Shown: positions 9,145 to 18,529, numbered from the stretch's first letter. The stretch: DNA of 64,000 nt from Erythrobacter ramosus (GCF_009828055.1 NZ_WTYB01000001.1:697183-761182), one strand, 5' to 3'. The notes: generated by a model from the letters alone, not told the origin. Translations and numbers: made by a program.

Positions 9145-9645
9145 TCAGCGGCGCTTGCCGACGATCCGGGCGATTTCCGCCTGCACGAGGCTTTCGACCA
9201 TGGTGGGCAAGTTGGCTTCGAGCCACTCGGCCAGCATCGGGCGCAGCAATTCGCGGGTCAGGCCTTCGAGCGAGGTTTCGCCCGAACGCACGATCTGCGG
9301 CCTCGCGCCGGGCTCCGCCAGCATCGCCAGCGCAGCAAGGTTTTCCTGCATCGCATCGCGCACCGTCTCGGCAATCAGCGGGGTTTCGTCCGTTTGATCG
9401 AGCGGGAGCGCCGAAGGCTCGGCCTGGTATTCCATTTCGGACAGGTCGAGCACTTCGTCCGTAGCATCAGCGGCATCGCGGACCTGATGAGTGCGGGCGA
9501 GCGGGGCGGGCTCAGCCTCGGACTCTTCGGACACCAGCATCCGCCGACGCCGGGCTTCCAGCGCACCGACGCGGTTATCGCGCGCGATCACTTTCTTGAT
9601 CGATTCAAGGATTTCTTCGACCGAAGCTTCGTTATCCTGCGCCAT
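9145..9645 (-). CDS. popZ: DUF2497 / PopZ-like polar organising protein
   Basis: 166 aa with the layout of alphaproteobacterial PopZ: a short N-terminal helix (EASVEEILESIKKVIARDN), an acidic, disordered centre, and a conserved C-terminal oligomerisation block (LLRPMLAEWLEANLPTMVE, followed by an EIARI segment). In Caulobacter PopZ forms the polar scaffold that anchors ParB/parS. The N- and C-terminal blocks are what I see; polar function here is by family. tolC lies 44 bp upstream on the same strand. Confidence 0.75.
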   Translation of the reverse strand: MAQDNEASVEEILESIKKVIARDNRVGALEARRRRMLVSEESEAEPAPLARTHQVRDAADATDEVLDLSEMEYQAEPSALPLDQTDETPLIAETVRDAMQENLAALAMLAEPGARPQIVRSGETSLEGLTRELLRPMLAEWLEANLPTMVESLVQAEIARIVGKRR

Positions 9646-9689
9646 TTATCGCCCCGTCGTCATACCGCCCAGCCCTTCCCGAATCGCAC

Positions 9690-11162
9690 TCACTCACCGG
9701 GCAGCAATTGCGGGCCGATTGTTGCGTTGGCGGGGGGAATGTCAACGGTTCTGGTCGATTTCGGCTCAGCCTTGGGGTCGCGGTCCCAGTCCCACATCTT
9801 GCTGCTGACCCGGTCCGCGTTGATCTGCGGATCGTAGAGCACACCGGCATCAAGGTTGAGATCGCGCGCTTCGGCCCGGCCCATCAGCGCCAGCAGGTTG
9901 AAGCCCGCGACATAGGCATTGCGCCGCGCCGTCACCAACTGCGCGCGGGCGTTGACCAGTTCCTGTTCGGCATTGAGCACGTCGAGGATTTGGCGGTTGC
10001 CGATCGAGTTCTCCGCGCGCACGCCTTCAAGGCTGAGTTCGGCAGCTTCGACCGCGGACTGCGCGCTCTTGATGATGGCGCCCGCAGCCAGCCAATTGGA
10101 ATAGGTCGCGCGGGTTTCAGCGATGATCTGACGCTCGGCCGCGATTACATCCTCAAGCGCGGCGGATTCGCGCGCGCCGGCCTGGCGCTTTTGTGCGGCG
10201 GGCAGGCCGCCTTGGAACAGCGGGATCGTCACCCGCACTCCGGCATTGGCGGTCTTTTCGCTCTGTGCGAAGTTAGCCGAAACCGGGCCGCCCAGCGTTC
10301 CGAAGAAGTCGCTGTAATCGCCGTTCACGAATACGTTGACCGACGGCAACCGGCCACTGCCTGCCGCCTTGGTGTCGAACCCGGCGGCCTGCGCGCGCTG
10401 CTTGGCCGCATCGAGGTTGGGGTTGTTTTCCAGCGCCGCGACAATGGCATCGCCGACGGTGTCGGGGAGGCCGGGCAGCGGCGGCGGGGCTTCGAGTTCG
10501 CCGGGCTCGTTGCCGACCAGCCGGATATAGGTTTCCCGCGCGGCGATCAGATTGGCTTCGGCCCCTTGCAGATCGCCTTCCGCCACCGCGAGGCGCGAGC
10601 GTGACTGGGCCACGTCGGTGATGGTGAGATCGCCGATCTGGAACCGGTCACTGGTCGCTTCCAGATTGGTCCGCAGCACGGCGACATTGTTGCGCGCCAG
10701 CGCCACCAGCGCCTCAGTCCGCAGCACGTCCATGTAAGATGCGACGACCTGGCTGAAAATCGTGCTTTCGGTGTTGCGCAGATCGGCCTGCCCCGCCTCG
10801 ACCCGCTCCTTGGCGGCGGCGATTCCGTTGCGCACCGCTCCGCCCGAATAGACCGGCACCAACAGCTGCGCATTTACGCCCAAGTTGCGTTCCGGCGCGG
10901 TGAACGAGTTTGCCGATTGCTGGATGAACTCAATATGCGTCGCCGTGACCGCGACCGAGGGCAGACCCTGCGCGCGGTTGATCGGCACGCCTTCGTCGAT
11001 CGCGCGCTGGGTGGCGCGGGCGGATTCGAGCGTCGGGTTGGTGGTGTAAGCCGCCGCCAGCGCATCACGCAGGTTATCGGCCTGCGCGGGCGCTGCCATG
11101 CTGGCGAGCACCAGCAGGCTGGCCGAACCGGCCCAGATCAGCGAGGCGGGCTTGCGGTTCAC
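9690..11162 (-). CDS. tolC: TolC family outer membrane efflux/secretion channel
   Basis: 490 aa outer-membrane channel for type I secretion or tripartite efflux. A signal peptide (LLVLASMAAPAQA) is followed by two OEP repeats of long helices and beta strands, for example YVAGFNLLALMGR near the C terminus and LLVPVYSGGAVRNGIAAAKE near residue 100. It starts with GTG 11162 overlapping the stop of the pcm-like gene (GTGA), so both are translated from one message. No inner-membrane pump or adaptor lies next to it; the channel presumably serves pumps encoded elsewhere. Confidence 0.92.
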   Translation of the reverse strand: MNRKPASLIWAGSASLLVLASMAAPAQADNLRDALAAAYTTNPTLESARATQRAIDEGVPINRAQGLPSVAVTATHIEFIQQSANSFTAPERNLGVNAQLLVPVYSGGAVRNGIAAAKERVEAGQADLRNTESTIFSQVVASYMDVLRTEALVALARNNVAVLRTNLEATSDRFQIGDLTITDVAQSRSRLAVAEGDLQGAEANLIAARETYIRLVGNEPGELEAPPPLPGLPDTVGDAIVAALENNPNLDAAKQRAQAAGFDTKAAGSGRLPSVNVFVNGDYSDFFGTLGGPVSANFAQSEKTANAGVRVTIPLFQGGLPAAQKRQAGARESAALEDVIAAERQIIAETRATYSNWLAAGAIIKSAQSAVEAAELSLEGVRAENSIGNRQILDVLNAEQELVNARAQLVTARRNAYVAGFNLLALMGRAEARDLNLDAGVLYDPQINADRVSSKMWDWDRDPKAEPKSTRTVDIPPANATIGPQLLPGE

Positions 11163-11773
11163 GCGAAGGTCCAGGTCTTGGGCGCGTCGAAGGCGTGGAG
11201 CACGGGGATGCCGAGATCCTCGACCGGTTGGAGGTTGACCTTGCCTGCCACCTTGCGGCCCGTGGCCAGCCGCGTGACCTGCCGCAGCACGAGGCCGGTG
11301 ACGATCCGGCCTTCATCAGTCAGCTGGGCGGCGAGGGTATCGGGCAGCTGCTCGATCGCGCCATCGATCACGATAAGCGAATAGGCGCCGGTGCCGCTTG
11401 CGTTCACCGCCTCTGCTGCGGTGATCTGGTGGAGTTCAGCCACCAGCGGGCGCAGCAGCACGGCGAGGTAATCGGTGCCGCCGCCGACCACCAGCACGCG
11501 GTCATCCGGCATCGGTGCGGCTTCGAGCAGCAGCTTGCCATAGAACAGGGGTGCCGCGAGGTGGCCCGCCCCCTCTCCCTTGGCGCCCAGCATCACCGCA
11601 CGGTCGATATAGGCCTGCGCAGCCTTGTCCGTGGGGAGGAAATCCTCACGCGGGACAGCGATCATGCGCGCCAGCACATATTCCTCGTTCACCCCGCTGG
11701 TGCGCAGCTGGCTGTCGATCATGGCGCGGCGCGCAAGATGAGTATCGGGCAAAGTGGTGGTCATGGTGTTCAT
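11159..11773 (-). CDS. Protein-L-isoaspartate O-methyltransferase family protein, divergent
   Basis: 204 aa related to Pcm (repair of isoaspartyl residues using SAM). The N-terminal half is typical (ARRAMIDSQLRTSGV, VPREDFLP). The SAM-binding loop reads VLVVGGGTDYLAVLL, with Asp where a Gly is usual, and the segment after it is shorter than in true Pcm, so activity is uncertain. Start: ATG 11773 (MNTMTTT), with ATG 11764 as alternative; both lie just downstream of the promoter and dyad at 11788-11811. It overlaps tolC by 4 bp, an arrangement I recall as common in sphingomonads. Confidence 0.75.
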   Translation of the reverse strand: MNTMTTTLPDTHLARRAMIDSQLRTSGVNEEYVLARMIAVPREDFLPTDKAAQAYIDRAVMLGAKGEGAGHLAAPLFYGKLLLEAAPMPDDRVLVVGGGTDYLAVLLRPLVAELHQITAAEAVNASGTGAYSLIVIDGAIEQLPDTLAAQLTDEGRIVTGLVLRQVTRLATGRKVAGKVNLQPVEDLGIPVLHAFDAPKTWTFA

Positions 11774-11787
11774 CGTCTCTCGGGCTA

Positions 11788-11818
11788 ACTGTATTAGTGA
11801 CACAATACAGTCCGTCAA
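11788..11818 (-). promoter_or_regulatory. Promoter with 8-bp dyad operator for the pcm-like gene and tolC
   Basis: Reading leftward, TTGACG (11818-11813) and TAATAC (11796-11791) are separated by 16 bp. A perfect inverted repeat ACTGTATT-N8-AATACAGT occupies 11788-11811, covering the spacer and the -10 element. A repressor bound there would block the polymerase. The layout resembles TetR- or MarR-family operators, but no such regulator gene is adjacent. The predicted transcript start lies only about 10 bases before ATG 11773. Confidence 0.6.
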
Positions 11819-11936
11819 CCCTCTCCTTAAACGCGCGCGGCCCCGGTTCCAAGGCCTTTGACCTTGCTTGCGCAGAGTGCTTAGGGGAGCGCCGGACCCT
11901 TCGGGATTGTATTCGACTTAATGAGGGATGGCTTCG

Positions 11937-13352
11937 ATGAGTGACATGACGGCAGCTGGGCAGGACGTGCGGATCGAGACGGATTCGCTGGGCGAAGTGG
12001 CGGTTCCGGCGCATGTCCATTGGGGCGCACAGACGCAGCGCTCGATCGTCAACTTCCCGATCGGCGGCGAGAAGATGCCGCCGGCGCTGGTGCGGGCGCT
12101 GGGAATTCAGAAGCTTGCGGCGGCCAAGGCCAACATGAAGCTCGGCGTGCTCGATACCAAGCTGGGCGAGGCGATTGTCGCTGCCGCGCGTGAAGTGATC
12201 GACGGAACGCTGGCCGACCAGTTCCCGCTGGTGGTGTGGCAAACGGGGAGCGGCACACAGTCGAACATGAACGCCAACGAGGTGATCGCCAGCCGCGCAA
12301 ACGAGATGCTCACCGGCAACAAGGGCGGCAAGTCCCCGGTTCACCCCAATGATCACTGCAATATGGGCCAGTCGTCCAACGACACCTTCCCCACCGCGAT
12401 GCACATCGCTGCGGCAAGCGAAGCGCTCGATCACCTGATTCCGGCCTTGCAGAAGCTCCACGGCGCGCTCGACGCCAAGGCGCAGGAATTCGCCGACATC
12501 GTCAAGATCGGCCGCACCCACTTGCAGGACGCCACCCCGATGACGCTGGGGCAGGAATTCTCGGGCTACGCCAAGCAGGTCGAATACGGCATCACCCGCG
12601 TGCGTGCGGCGCTGCCGCGGGTGCTGGAGCTGGCGCAGGGCGGCACGGCGGTCGGCACCGGGATCAACGCCAAGGTCGGGTTCGATGTCGCCTTCGCTGC
12701 CGAGGCTGCTGCCGAAACCGGCCACGCCTTCGTGACCGCGCCCAACAAGTTTGAAGCATTGGCCGCGCATGATGCGATGGTCGAGATTTCGGGCGCTTTG
12801 AACGTGCTCGCCGTCAGTCTGATGAAAATTGCCAACGACATCCGCCTGCTCGGCTCCGGCCCGCGTTCGGGCCTTGGCGAACTCTCCCTGCCCGCTAACG
12901 AGCCGGGTTCGTCAATCATGCCGGGCAAGGTCAACCCGACCCAGTGCGAAGCGATGACGATGGTTGCCGCCCAGGTGATGGGCAATCACATGACCGTGAC
13001 CGTCGCCGGATCTCACGGGCATCTCGAACTCAACGTGTTCAAGCCGGTGATCATCTACAACGTGCTGCAATCGATGAAGCTGCTGGGCGATGCCAGCCAT
13101 GCCTTCACCGACAATTGCGTGGTCGGAATCGAGGCGAACATGGACCGCATCACCCAGCTGCTCAACGAAAGCCTGATGCTGGTGACCGCCCTGAACCCGC
13201 ATATCGGATACGACAACGCCGCCAAGATCGCGAAGAAGGCGCACGCCGAAGGGACGACCTTGAAGGCAGCGGCGCTGGCATTGGGCCTGCTCACCGAGGA
13301 GCAGTTTGCCGAGTGGGTGGTGCCGGCAGACATGATTCGTCCCCGGGATTGA
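11937..13352 (+). CDS. fumC: Fumarate hydratase class II
   Basis: TCA-cycle enzyme converting fumarate and L-malate; iron-free homotetramer. 471 aa, normal length. The superfamily signature [16 protein letters not shown] with catalytic Ser lies near residue 324, and [14 protein letters not shown] near residue 104 forms the substrate pocket. GAGGG at 11923-11927 favours ATG 11937 over the ATG at 11928, which abuts it. It is divergent from the pcm-tolC operon. Confidence 0.95.
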   Translation: MSDMTAAGQDVRIETDSLGEVAVPAHVHWGAQTQRSIVNFPIGGEKMPPALVRALGIQKLAAAKANMKLGVLDTKLGEAIVAAAREVIDGTLADQFPLVVWQTGSGTQSNMNANEVIASRANEMLTGNKGGKSPVHPNDHCNMGQSSNDTFPTAMHIAAASEALDHLIPALQKLHGALDAKAQEFADIVKIGRTHLQDATPMTLGQEFSGYAKQVEYGITRVRAALPRVLELAQGGTAVGTGINAKVGFDVAFAAEAAAETGHAFVTAPNKFEALAAHDAMVEISGALNVLAVSLMKIANDIRLLGSGPRSGLGELSLPANEPGSSIMPGKVNPTQCEAMTMVAAQVMGNHMTVTVAGSHGHLELNVFKPVIIYNVLQSMKLLGDASHAFTDNCVVGIEANMDRITQLLNESLMLVTALNPHIGYDNAAKIAKKAHAEGTTLKAAALALGLLTEEQFAEWVVPADMIRPRD

Positions 13353-13409
13353 GCATGGCAAGTCGTTCGGCGTGTCTGAACAGCCGTTCATAATTCGACC
13401 AAGACCTGA

Positions 13410-13457
13410 CCCCGCCCGACAATAGGCGCCAGTGCCAGTGGCGCTGAGCGGGCGGGG
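13410..13457. terminator. Hairpin downstream of fumC
   Basis: Outer stem CCCCGCCCG (13410-13418) with CGGGCGGGG (13449-13457), and an inner stem GCGCCA (13426-13431) with TGGCGC (13439-13444). It lies 57 bp after the fumC stop and just before the histidine kinase gene. There is no run of T, so it may be a weak terminator or a processing/stability structure. Confidence 0.45.
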
Positions 13458-13478
13458 GCGTTATCGCTGGCCGTCACA

Positions 13479-14735
13479 ATGGCAACGAACCCGACCAGCG
13501 ACGCAGCTCTTGATCCACCCACCCCCACCGTGTCTTTCCGCACGGTGCTGTTTTCGATGGTGGTGCTGTGGGCAACCTACTTCGCGCTCACCACGGTCCG
13601 CGCGCTGGTGATGGATTTCGGTCTCCAGTTCGAACTCGGCTGGCGGCGGCTTTTGGTCACGGGGGTTGGCGTTCTGCTGACGCTGGTGCTGTGGCTGCTG
13701 CTGCGCCTGTTCGATAACCGCCCCTTGTGGCTCAAGATCTCGGGCGCGATTGTGCTGGCTATGCCGGTGGCCTTGGCGATCGGGCAGGTGAATTACGTTG
13801 TCTTCAAGGACATGGAATTCGCCCAGCGGCAGGCCTATGCTGAGCGGTACAACCTCAATCTGCGACGCGACGAATCCGGCAATCTGCTGATCGACGTGCC
13901 GGTGCGCCGCGCCGATCCTGCTGCGGGCGGAACTGATGATCAGTCCGCTGATTCGCAGAGCGTGCTGATCGAGGAAGCGGAAACCTATGCGGATTTCTGG
14001 CGCAAGCTGCTCGACGTCGCACTGGGGCGGTACTTCCTGTTGCTAGCTTGGGCATCGACCTATTTTGCCTTGCTCGCCGGCGTCCAGGCGCGTGCGGCGC
14101 AGCAGCGCGAGAACAAGTTCCGCTCTGCCGCCAAGGCCGCCGAATTGCTGTCCTTGCGCTATCAAGTGAACCCGCATTTCCTGTTCAACACGCTGAATTC
14201 GCTGTCCGCGCTGGTGATGACCGGCAAGGCCGACCGGGCCGAGCGGATGATCCAGACGATCAGTCGTTTCTATCGCCACTCGCTGGCGACTGAGCCAACC
14301 GCCGATGTCGCCCTGCGCGATGAATTCGACCTGCAAAAGCTCTACCTCGATATCGAAGCGGTGCGCTTCCCGACGCGGCTGGTGTGCGTGTTCGATCTTC
14401 CGCTGGAGCTTGAGGAAGCCCGTGTGCCGGGGATGATCCTGCAACCGCTGGTCGAAAACTCGGTCAAATACGCCGTCTCGCCGGTGTCGCGCCCGGTGAC
14501 AATCACCCTCGCCGCGCGCGAGGAGTTTGATCGGTTGGTGATCACCGTCAGCGATGACGGCCCGGGCGTACCGCCGGGGACGCCGCACGGGTTCGGCATC
14601 GGCCTTGCCAATGTGCGCGACCGGTTGGAGGCCCGCTTCGGCCCCGACATCGGCTTTTCCTCCGCCCCTGTGCCGGGCGGCTACCGCACCGAAATCCGCA
14701 TCCCCCTGACCAGAATGACAGCCCGCCATGCCTGA
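13479..14735 (+). CDS. LytS/AlgZ-type sensor histidine kinase
   Basis: 418 aa inner-membrane sensor. Hydrophobic segments near residues 22-42, 52-75, 83-105 and 185-205 form the sensor part. The kinase belongs to the His_kinase (PF06580) type: phospho-acceptor His in NPHFLFNTLNSLSALV near residue 232, then an HATPase domain with LQPLVENSVKYAV and DDGPGVPPGTPHGFGIGLAN. Its 3' end overlaps the response regulator by 8 bp, so the two form one module. The signal is unknown. Confidence 0.9.
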   Translation: MATNPTSDAALDPPTPTVSFRTVLFSMVVLWATYFALTTVRALVMDFGLQFELGWRRLLVTGVGVLLTLVLWLLLRLFDNRPLWLKISGAIVLAMPVALAIGQVNYVVFKDMEFAQRQAYAERYNLNLRRDESGNLLIDVPVRRADPAAGGTDDQSADSQSVLIEEAETYADFWRKLLDVALGRYFLLLAWASTYFALLAGVQARAAQQRENKFRSAAKAAELLSLRYQVNPHFLFNTLNSLSALVMTGKADRAERMIQTISRFYRHSLATEPTADVALRDEFDLQKLYLDIEAVRFPTRLVCVFDLPLELEEARVPGMILQPLVENSVKYAVSPVSRPVTITLAAREEFDRLVITVSDDGPGVPPGTPHGFGIGLANVRDRLEARFGPDIGFSSAPVPGGYRTEIRIPLTRMTARHA

Positions 14736-15483
14736 GACCGACACTGAAACCACTGCGCTGCGCACCCTGATCGTCGATGACGAGCCGCTCGCGGTTGAGC
14801 GGGTGCAGGTCATCTGCGCCGAAATCCCCGCCGTCCGCGTGGTCGGCACCGCCAGCGATGGCGCCGCGGCGCTGCGCCTTGCCGAGAAGCTCGAACCTGA
14901 TCTGGTGCTGCTCGACATGACCATGCCCGAATTGGACGGGCTGGGCGTTGCGCGCCATTTCGCCAATCAGCCGCAATCGCCGGTGGTGATCTTCGTGACC
15001 GCGCATGATCATTTTGCGGTTGAGGCATTCGATCTGGAAGCGGTCGATTACGTGCTGAAGCCGGTCTCGGCCGATCGGCTGGAACGCGCGATCGAGCGTG
15101 CCATCGCCCGCCGCGGCCAGCGCCGCCAGAAGGCGAGCCGCTATCTCGACGAATTGTGGGTGCCGCACCGGTCCGAGCTGCTGCGCATCGCGGTGAGCGA
15201 AGTCCACCAGATCGATGCCGAGCGTGACTATGTCCGCTTGCACGTTGGCGGACCGGAAGCGGGGCGCTCCTACCTGCTGCTCCAAACCATTGCCGGGCTG
15301 GAAGAACGGCTCGATCCCGAACAGTTCATCCGCATCCACCGTTCCACCATCCTGCGCCGCGATCATATTCGCGGACTGCGGCACGATGGCCTCGGCGTGT
15401 GGTCGGCGGAGCTCGTCAACGGCGAGGCGCTGCGCATCGGCCGGACCTATCTCGCGCGCGTCAAGGCTATGGCGGGAAGATAA
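14728..15483 (+). CDS. LytTR-family response regulator
   Basis: 251 aa partner of the overlapping histidine kinase. The receiver domain (residues 12-130) has the acidic pair VDDE, phospho-acceptor Asp63 in LLDMTMPELDG and the conserved Lys in VDYVLKPVSADRLE. The C-terminal part (about 150-250) is a LytTR DNA-binding domain, marked by ERDYVRLH and FIRIHRSTILRRDHI. LytTR proteins bind paired direct repeats; I did not find a clear target site nearby. Confidence 0.92.
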   Translation: MPETDTETTALRTLIVDDEPLAVERVQVICAEIPAVRVVGTASDGAAALRLAEKLEPDLVLLDMTMPELDGLGVARHFANQPQSPVVIFVTAHDHFAVEAFDLEAVDYVLKPVSADRLERAIERAIARRGQRRQKASRYLDELWVPHRSELLRIAVSEVHQIDAERDYVRLHVGGPEAGRSYLLLQTIAGLEERLDPEQFIRIHRSTILRRDHIRGLRHDGLGVWSAELVNGEALRIGRTYLARVKAMAGR

Positions 15484-15525
15484 AAAAACGGCCCGAACCC
15501 CAGGGACTGGAAGGGTTCGGGCCGT
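15481..15525 (-). terminator. Intrinsic terminator for the UrcA gene
   Basis: Perfect 13-bp stem: 15488-15500 (ACGGCCCGAACCC) pairs with 15513-15525, with a 12-base loop. The run of seven A at 15482-15488 becomes a U-tract for transcripts running leftward, so it terminates the minus-strand UrcA gene. The stem can also act on the response regulator mRNA coming from the other side, whose stop codon it abuts. Confidence 0.85.
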
Positions 15526-15567
15526 ATCGACTGCGCTTTGAGGTAAGGCGCAGGATTGCAGCTGCGG

Positions 15568-15891
15568 TTAGCCGCCGCGCTGCTGTTCGAGTGTCCGGGC
15601 GGCGACCTGTTGTTTGGCATCGCTGCGCGCCTTGGCGAGGCAGGCGAGGGCGTCCTGGCTCATCATCCGCGAACCGGTGGTCAGGCTGGTGGTGCGGCAC
15701 ACTTGGCGCACGGCTTTTTCGACGCGCTTGTCGAGGATCTTCTGACCCTTCGCCGTGCCCAGATCGATGTCCGCGGTGCTGACCCGGATTGTCGTCTTCT
15801 GGGTGTCACCGGCCAGCGCCGGGCTCATCGCCGCGCCGGCAAGGCCAAGCGCCGCAAGGGCATGTGTGAGTGTTTTCGCAAGGGGTTTCAT
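15568..15891 (-). CDS. UrcA family protein, exported
   Basis: 107 aa small periplasmic protein of unknown function. A signal peptide (about residues 1-27, ending SPALAG) is followed by the UrcA pattern: TIRVSTADIDLGTAKGQKIL, paired basic residues, and two cysteines in RQVCRTT and ALACLAKA that probably form a disulfide. UrcA proteins are numerous in Sphingomonadales and Caulobacterales. GGAGATGG precedes the start. A strong terminator follows. Confidence 0.85.
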   Translation of the reverse strand: MKPLAKTLTHALAALGLAGAAMSPALAGDTQKTTIRVSTADIDLGTAKGQKILDKRVEKAVRQVCRTTSLTTGSRMMSQDALACLAKARSDAKQQVAARTLEQQRGG

Positions 15892-16121
15892 GTTCCATCT
15901 CCTCCATCTCGCAGGGGCCTAAGATCGGGCGGGGGTCCGATCCGGCGGGGTGCCAAGCGCCCTGCTGAAACCCTTGATACGCCCCCTTCCTGTCGCCCGC
16001 ATTCGGCCTTCGATCAACCCGTGTACCGCCGTCGACAGACGCGGCAGCCCGATGACCAATGGTGCTGATGGCGGGACAAATGGCGGTTCCCAATCGACCA
16101 GCGCAGCGCCATAGTGGCGCC

Positions 16122-16394
16122 ATGGGTTGGTCCACCGTCATCATCTTTCTGCTGGGAATCGGAAACTTCGCGATCAACCGCGCTGTGTTCAAAAGCGGTC
16201 ACCCGCTGTTCGCGCGCCTGCCGCAGGTCAGCCAGACGCTGGGCAGCCGCGCTGCATTGGTGAGCGAGTTTGCGGTGCTGTTCTTCGCGCTGCTGCTCTC
16301 GGTCGAAGGCTGGCCGGGCTATGCCTGGGCCTATGCCGCCTACACTGTCTTCAATGCCGGTGCCGCTTGGTTGATCCTGAGCGGGCGGGTATAG
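16122..16394 (+). CDS. Small membrane protein, unknown function
   Basis: 90 aa with three hydrophobic segments (about residues 2-18, 43-63 and 66-86). No family recognised. Start chosen at ATG 16122 (MGWSTVIIFLLGIGNF), which puts a membrane helix at the N terminus; the frame is open to 16059 but that part is polar and repetitive. It lies 34 bp upstream of the lipid kinase gene on the same strand. Confidence 0.65.
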   Translation: MGWSTVIIFLLGIGNFAINRAVFKSGHPLFARLPQVSQTLGSRAALVSEFAVLFFALLLSVEGWPGYAWAYAAYTVFNAGAAWLILSGRV

Positions 16395-16428
16395 CGTCCA
16401 AACCGGGGGCGCCGGAGCACAAACGACA

Positions 16429-17283
16429 ATGGATTCGCACACCCCCTGCTGGCTCGTGGTCAACCCTGCAAGCGGGAGCAATGACCAGACCTCCGCCGAA
16501 ACGCTGACCGCCGCATTGACGGCGCGCGGTTGGCCGGTCGAGCGGGTGGTGGCCTTTCCCGACGATCCCCTGCCCGATGCCGGAGCGCTGGATGCGGCCG
16601 GGATCGCGCATGTGGTGATCTACACCGGCGACGGCACCATGAACACGCTGATCAATCAACTGTCAGGATGGGGCGGCACGGTGCTGGCGCTGCCGGGCGG
16701 AACGATGAATCTGCTGCCGCTGCGGCTTCACCGGACGACGGACCTCGACACGATTCTCGACATCGTTGCTGGCGGCGGTGCGCGGGCGCGGCGGTTGGAC
16801 TGTGTGCGCTGCGAGGCCGGGCTGGCACTGGCGGGGTTGCTGGTCGGTCCGGGCACCGCGTGGAGCCGTGTGCGCGAATCGATGCGCAAGGTCGACATTG
16901 CGAGCATGGCGAAGGAAACGGTCGAGGCGCTGCGCCACACCACCACCGGGGCAGGCGTCATGCTAGCCGACAGGCGGCTATCGCGCGACGGCGGCTATCC
17001 GCTGGTCGAACTGACCCCCGGCGAGCACGGTGTGCAGATCGACGGATACTTCGCCGATGCCGCGCTCGACTATGCCGGGCAGGCTTGGGCCCTGCTGCGC
17101 CGCCGCTTCCGCGAAGGGCCGCACGACCGGCTCGGGATTGCCGACAGCATCACGCTTGTCAGCGCCGATGGCAGCCCGCTGGCCTGCCTGATCGACGGTG
17201 AGCCGGGCGAATGCCCCTCCGGTTCGCGCTTCTCGGTCGAACCATGCGGGGTGGATCTGCTGGCGACGTCGCATGAGCTCTGA
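16429..17283 (+). CDS. Diacylglycerol kinase family lipid kinase
   Basis: 284 aa. The DAGK catalytic domain is recognisable: NPASGS at residues 12-17, the nucleotide-binding TGDGTMN near residue 68 and LPGGTMNLL near residue 90. Such proteins phosphorylate diacylglycerol, sphingosine-like bases or polyprenols; in a sphingolipid-making bacterium a sphingoid substrate is conceivable but not shown. Its last 11 bp overlap the phosphoesterase gene, implying one transcript. Confidence 0.85.
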   Translation: MDSHTPCWLVVNPASGSNDQTSAETLTAALTARGWPVERVVAFPDDPLPDAGALDAAGIAHVVIYTGDGTMNTLINQLSGWGGTVLALPGGTMNLLPLRLHRTTDLDTILDIVAGGGARARRLDCVRCEAGLALAGLLVGPGTAWSRVRESMRKVDIASMAKETVEALRHTTTGAGVMLADRRLSRDGGYPLVELTPGEHGVQIDGYFADAALDYAGQAWALLRRRFREGPHDRLGIADSITLVSADGSPLACLIDGEPGECPSGSRFSVEPCGVDLLATSHEL

Positions 17284-18133
17284 CCGGCTGCGCCTGTTCC
17301 ACCTGTCCGACATCCACTTCGGGCTGGAGGACCGCGATGCGCTGGCATGGGTGCGCGACGAGATCGCTGCAAAGCGCCCCGCTGCGGTGATCATTACGGG
17401 CGATCACACGATGCGCGCGCGCCATCACGAATTCGCCGCCGCGACCCGCTGGATCACCGCGCTCGACGTTCCGGTGACGATCAGCATCGGCAATCACGAC
17501 ATGCCCTATTTCAACCTGATCGAGCGCTTTTTTGATCCCTATAAGCGGTTCGAGGGGATGAAGTCGCTGGTTGAGCGCGAAATCGACCTACCAGGGCTGG
17601 CGATCGTGCCGCTCAAGACCGTGCGGCGCTGGCAGCCGCGCATGAACTGGTCGAAAGGCTGGGTGACCGCCCCGGCGCTGGCCGATTGCCTTGATGCGCT
17701 CGACCGGCTGCCTGCCGGAACGCGGGCGCTGGTGGCGGTGCACCACCCGCTGCGCGAGGCCGGAACGCACGGCACGGCGCTGACCCGCGGGGGCGAGAAT
17801 GCCCTGCGCGAACTGGCGCGGCGCGGGGTGCTCGGGGTGCTGTCGGGCCATGTCCATGACGCTTTCGACATCGCTGAGCCGACCAGCGAAGGCCCTGTCC
17901 GCATGATTGGCGCGGGCACCCTGTCCGAACGCACCCGCTCAACCCCGCCCAGCTTCAACGAGTTGACGTGGGACGGCGTGCAGCTGGAGGTGGCGGTGCG
18001 CAATCTCGAAGGTGTGCCGACGCCCGACATGCTGATCGAGGATGTCCCCGAGGATGCCACCCCGCCGCGCACGCCGGGCGAACCGGTCGCTCCGGTCGAT
18101 CGTGTCCCCCCCGTCGATCCGCCGGTGCATTGA
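17273..18133 (+). CDS. Calcineurin-like metallophosphoesterase
   Basis: 286 aa. All metal-binding motifs are present in order: LSDIHFG, ITGDHT (the GD motif), IGNHDM, VAVHHPL and SGHVHD. Substrate could be a phosphodiester, nucleotide or lipid pyrophosphate; its overlap with the lipid kinase gene suggests a linked lipid role, which is inference. A proline-rich C-terminal tail (last 25 residues) is probably disordered. ATG 17273 gives the correct N terminus just before LRLFHLSDIH. Confidence 0.88.
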   Translation: MSSDRLRLFHLSDIHFGLEDRDALAWVRDEIAAKRPAAVIITGDHTMRARHHEFAAATRWITALDVPVTISIGNHDMPYFNLIERFFDPYKRFEGMKSLVEREIDLPGLAIVPLKTVRRWQPRMNWSKGWVTAPALADCLDALDRLPAGTRALVAVHHPLREAGTHGTALTRGGENALRELARRGVLGVLSGHVHDAFDIAEPTSEGPVRMIGAGTLSERTRSTPPSFNELTWDGVQLEVAVRNLEGVPTPDMLIEDVPEDATPPRTPGEPVAPVDRVPPVDPPVH

Positions 18134-18325
18134 TCGGCGTGCATCGGTAACATTTCGGGGCTGCGCCTTAACCTTTTCCCTAGGATTGGCCTTAAGGTTT
18201 TGTTGGTCAAATCGCGGATGCAGGCTGGGATGGCATGCACGCGCTGGCCCTTTCCTGCCTGCCCTGTTCAACCGACGGTCGCTTGGGGCAAGTCTCCCCC
18301 CAGTGCGGCTGGTGCGAAGAAGGGA

Positions 18326-18529
18326 ATGGCGATGGATTTGATCAAGGCGATGACCTTCGGCGCGATCCTGTCTGCGACGATTGCGCTGGTGGTCGGCTCA
18401 CAAGGATCGAGCGCCGGTCCTCTGGCGATTCATGCGGTGCACTTCGCAGATGCCAAAATGTACTGGTCGTGGCCGATCTTCCTTTCGGCGAGCGGGTTGG
18501 CTTTCGGGATCTCACTGCTGCAACGTTGA
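18326..18529 (+). CDS. Small two-TM membrane protein
   Basis: 67 aa, unrecognised. Two hydrophobic helices: about residues 8-25 (MTFGAILSATIALVVG) and 48-65 (WPIFLSASGLAFGISLL). GAAGAAGGG stands 5 bp before ATG 18326; ATG 18332 is an alternative. It lies alone between the phosphoesterase and a strong terminator. Confidence 0.65.
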   Translation: MAMDLIKAMTFGAILSATIALVVGSQGSSAGPLAIHAVHFADAKMYWSWPIFLSASGLAFGISLLQR

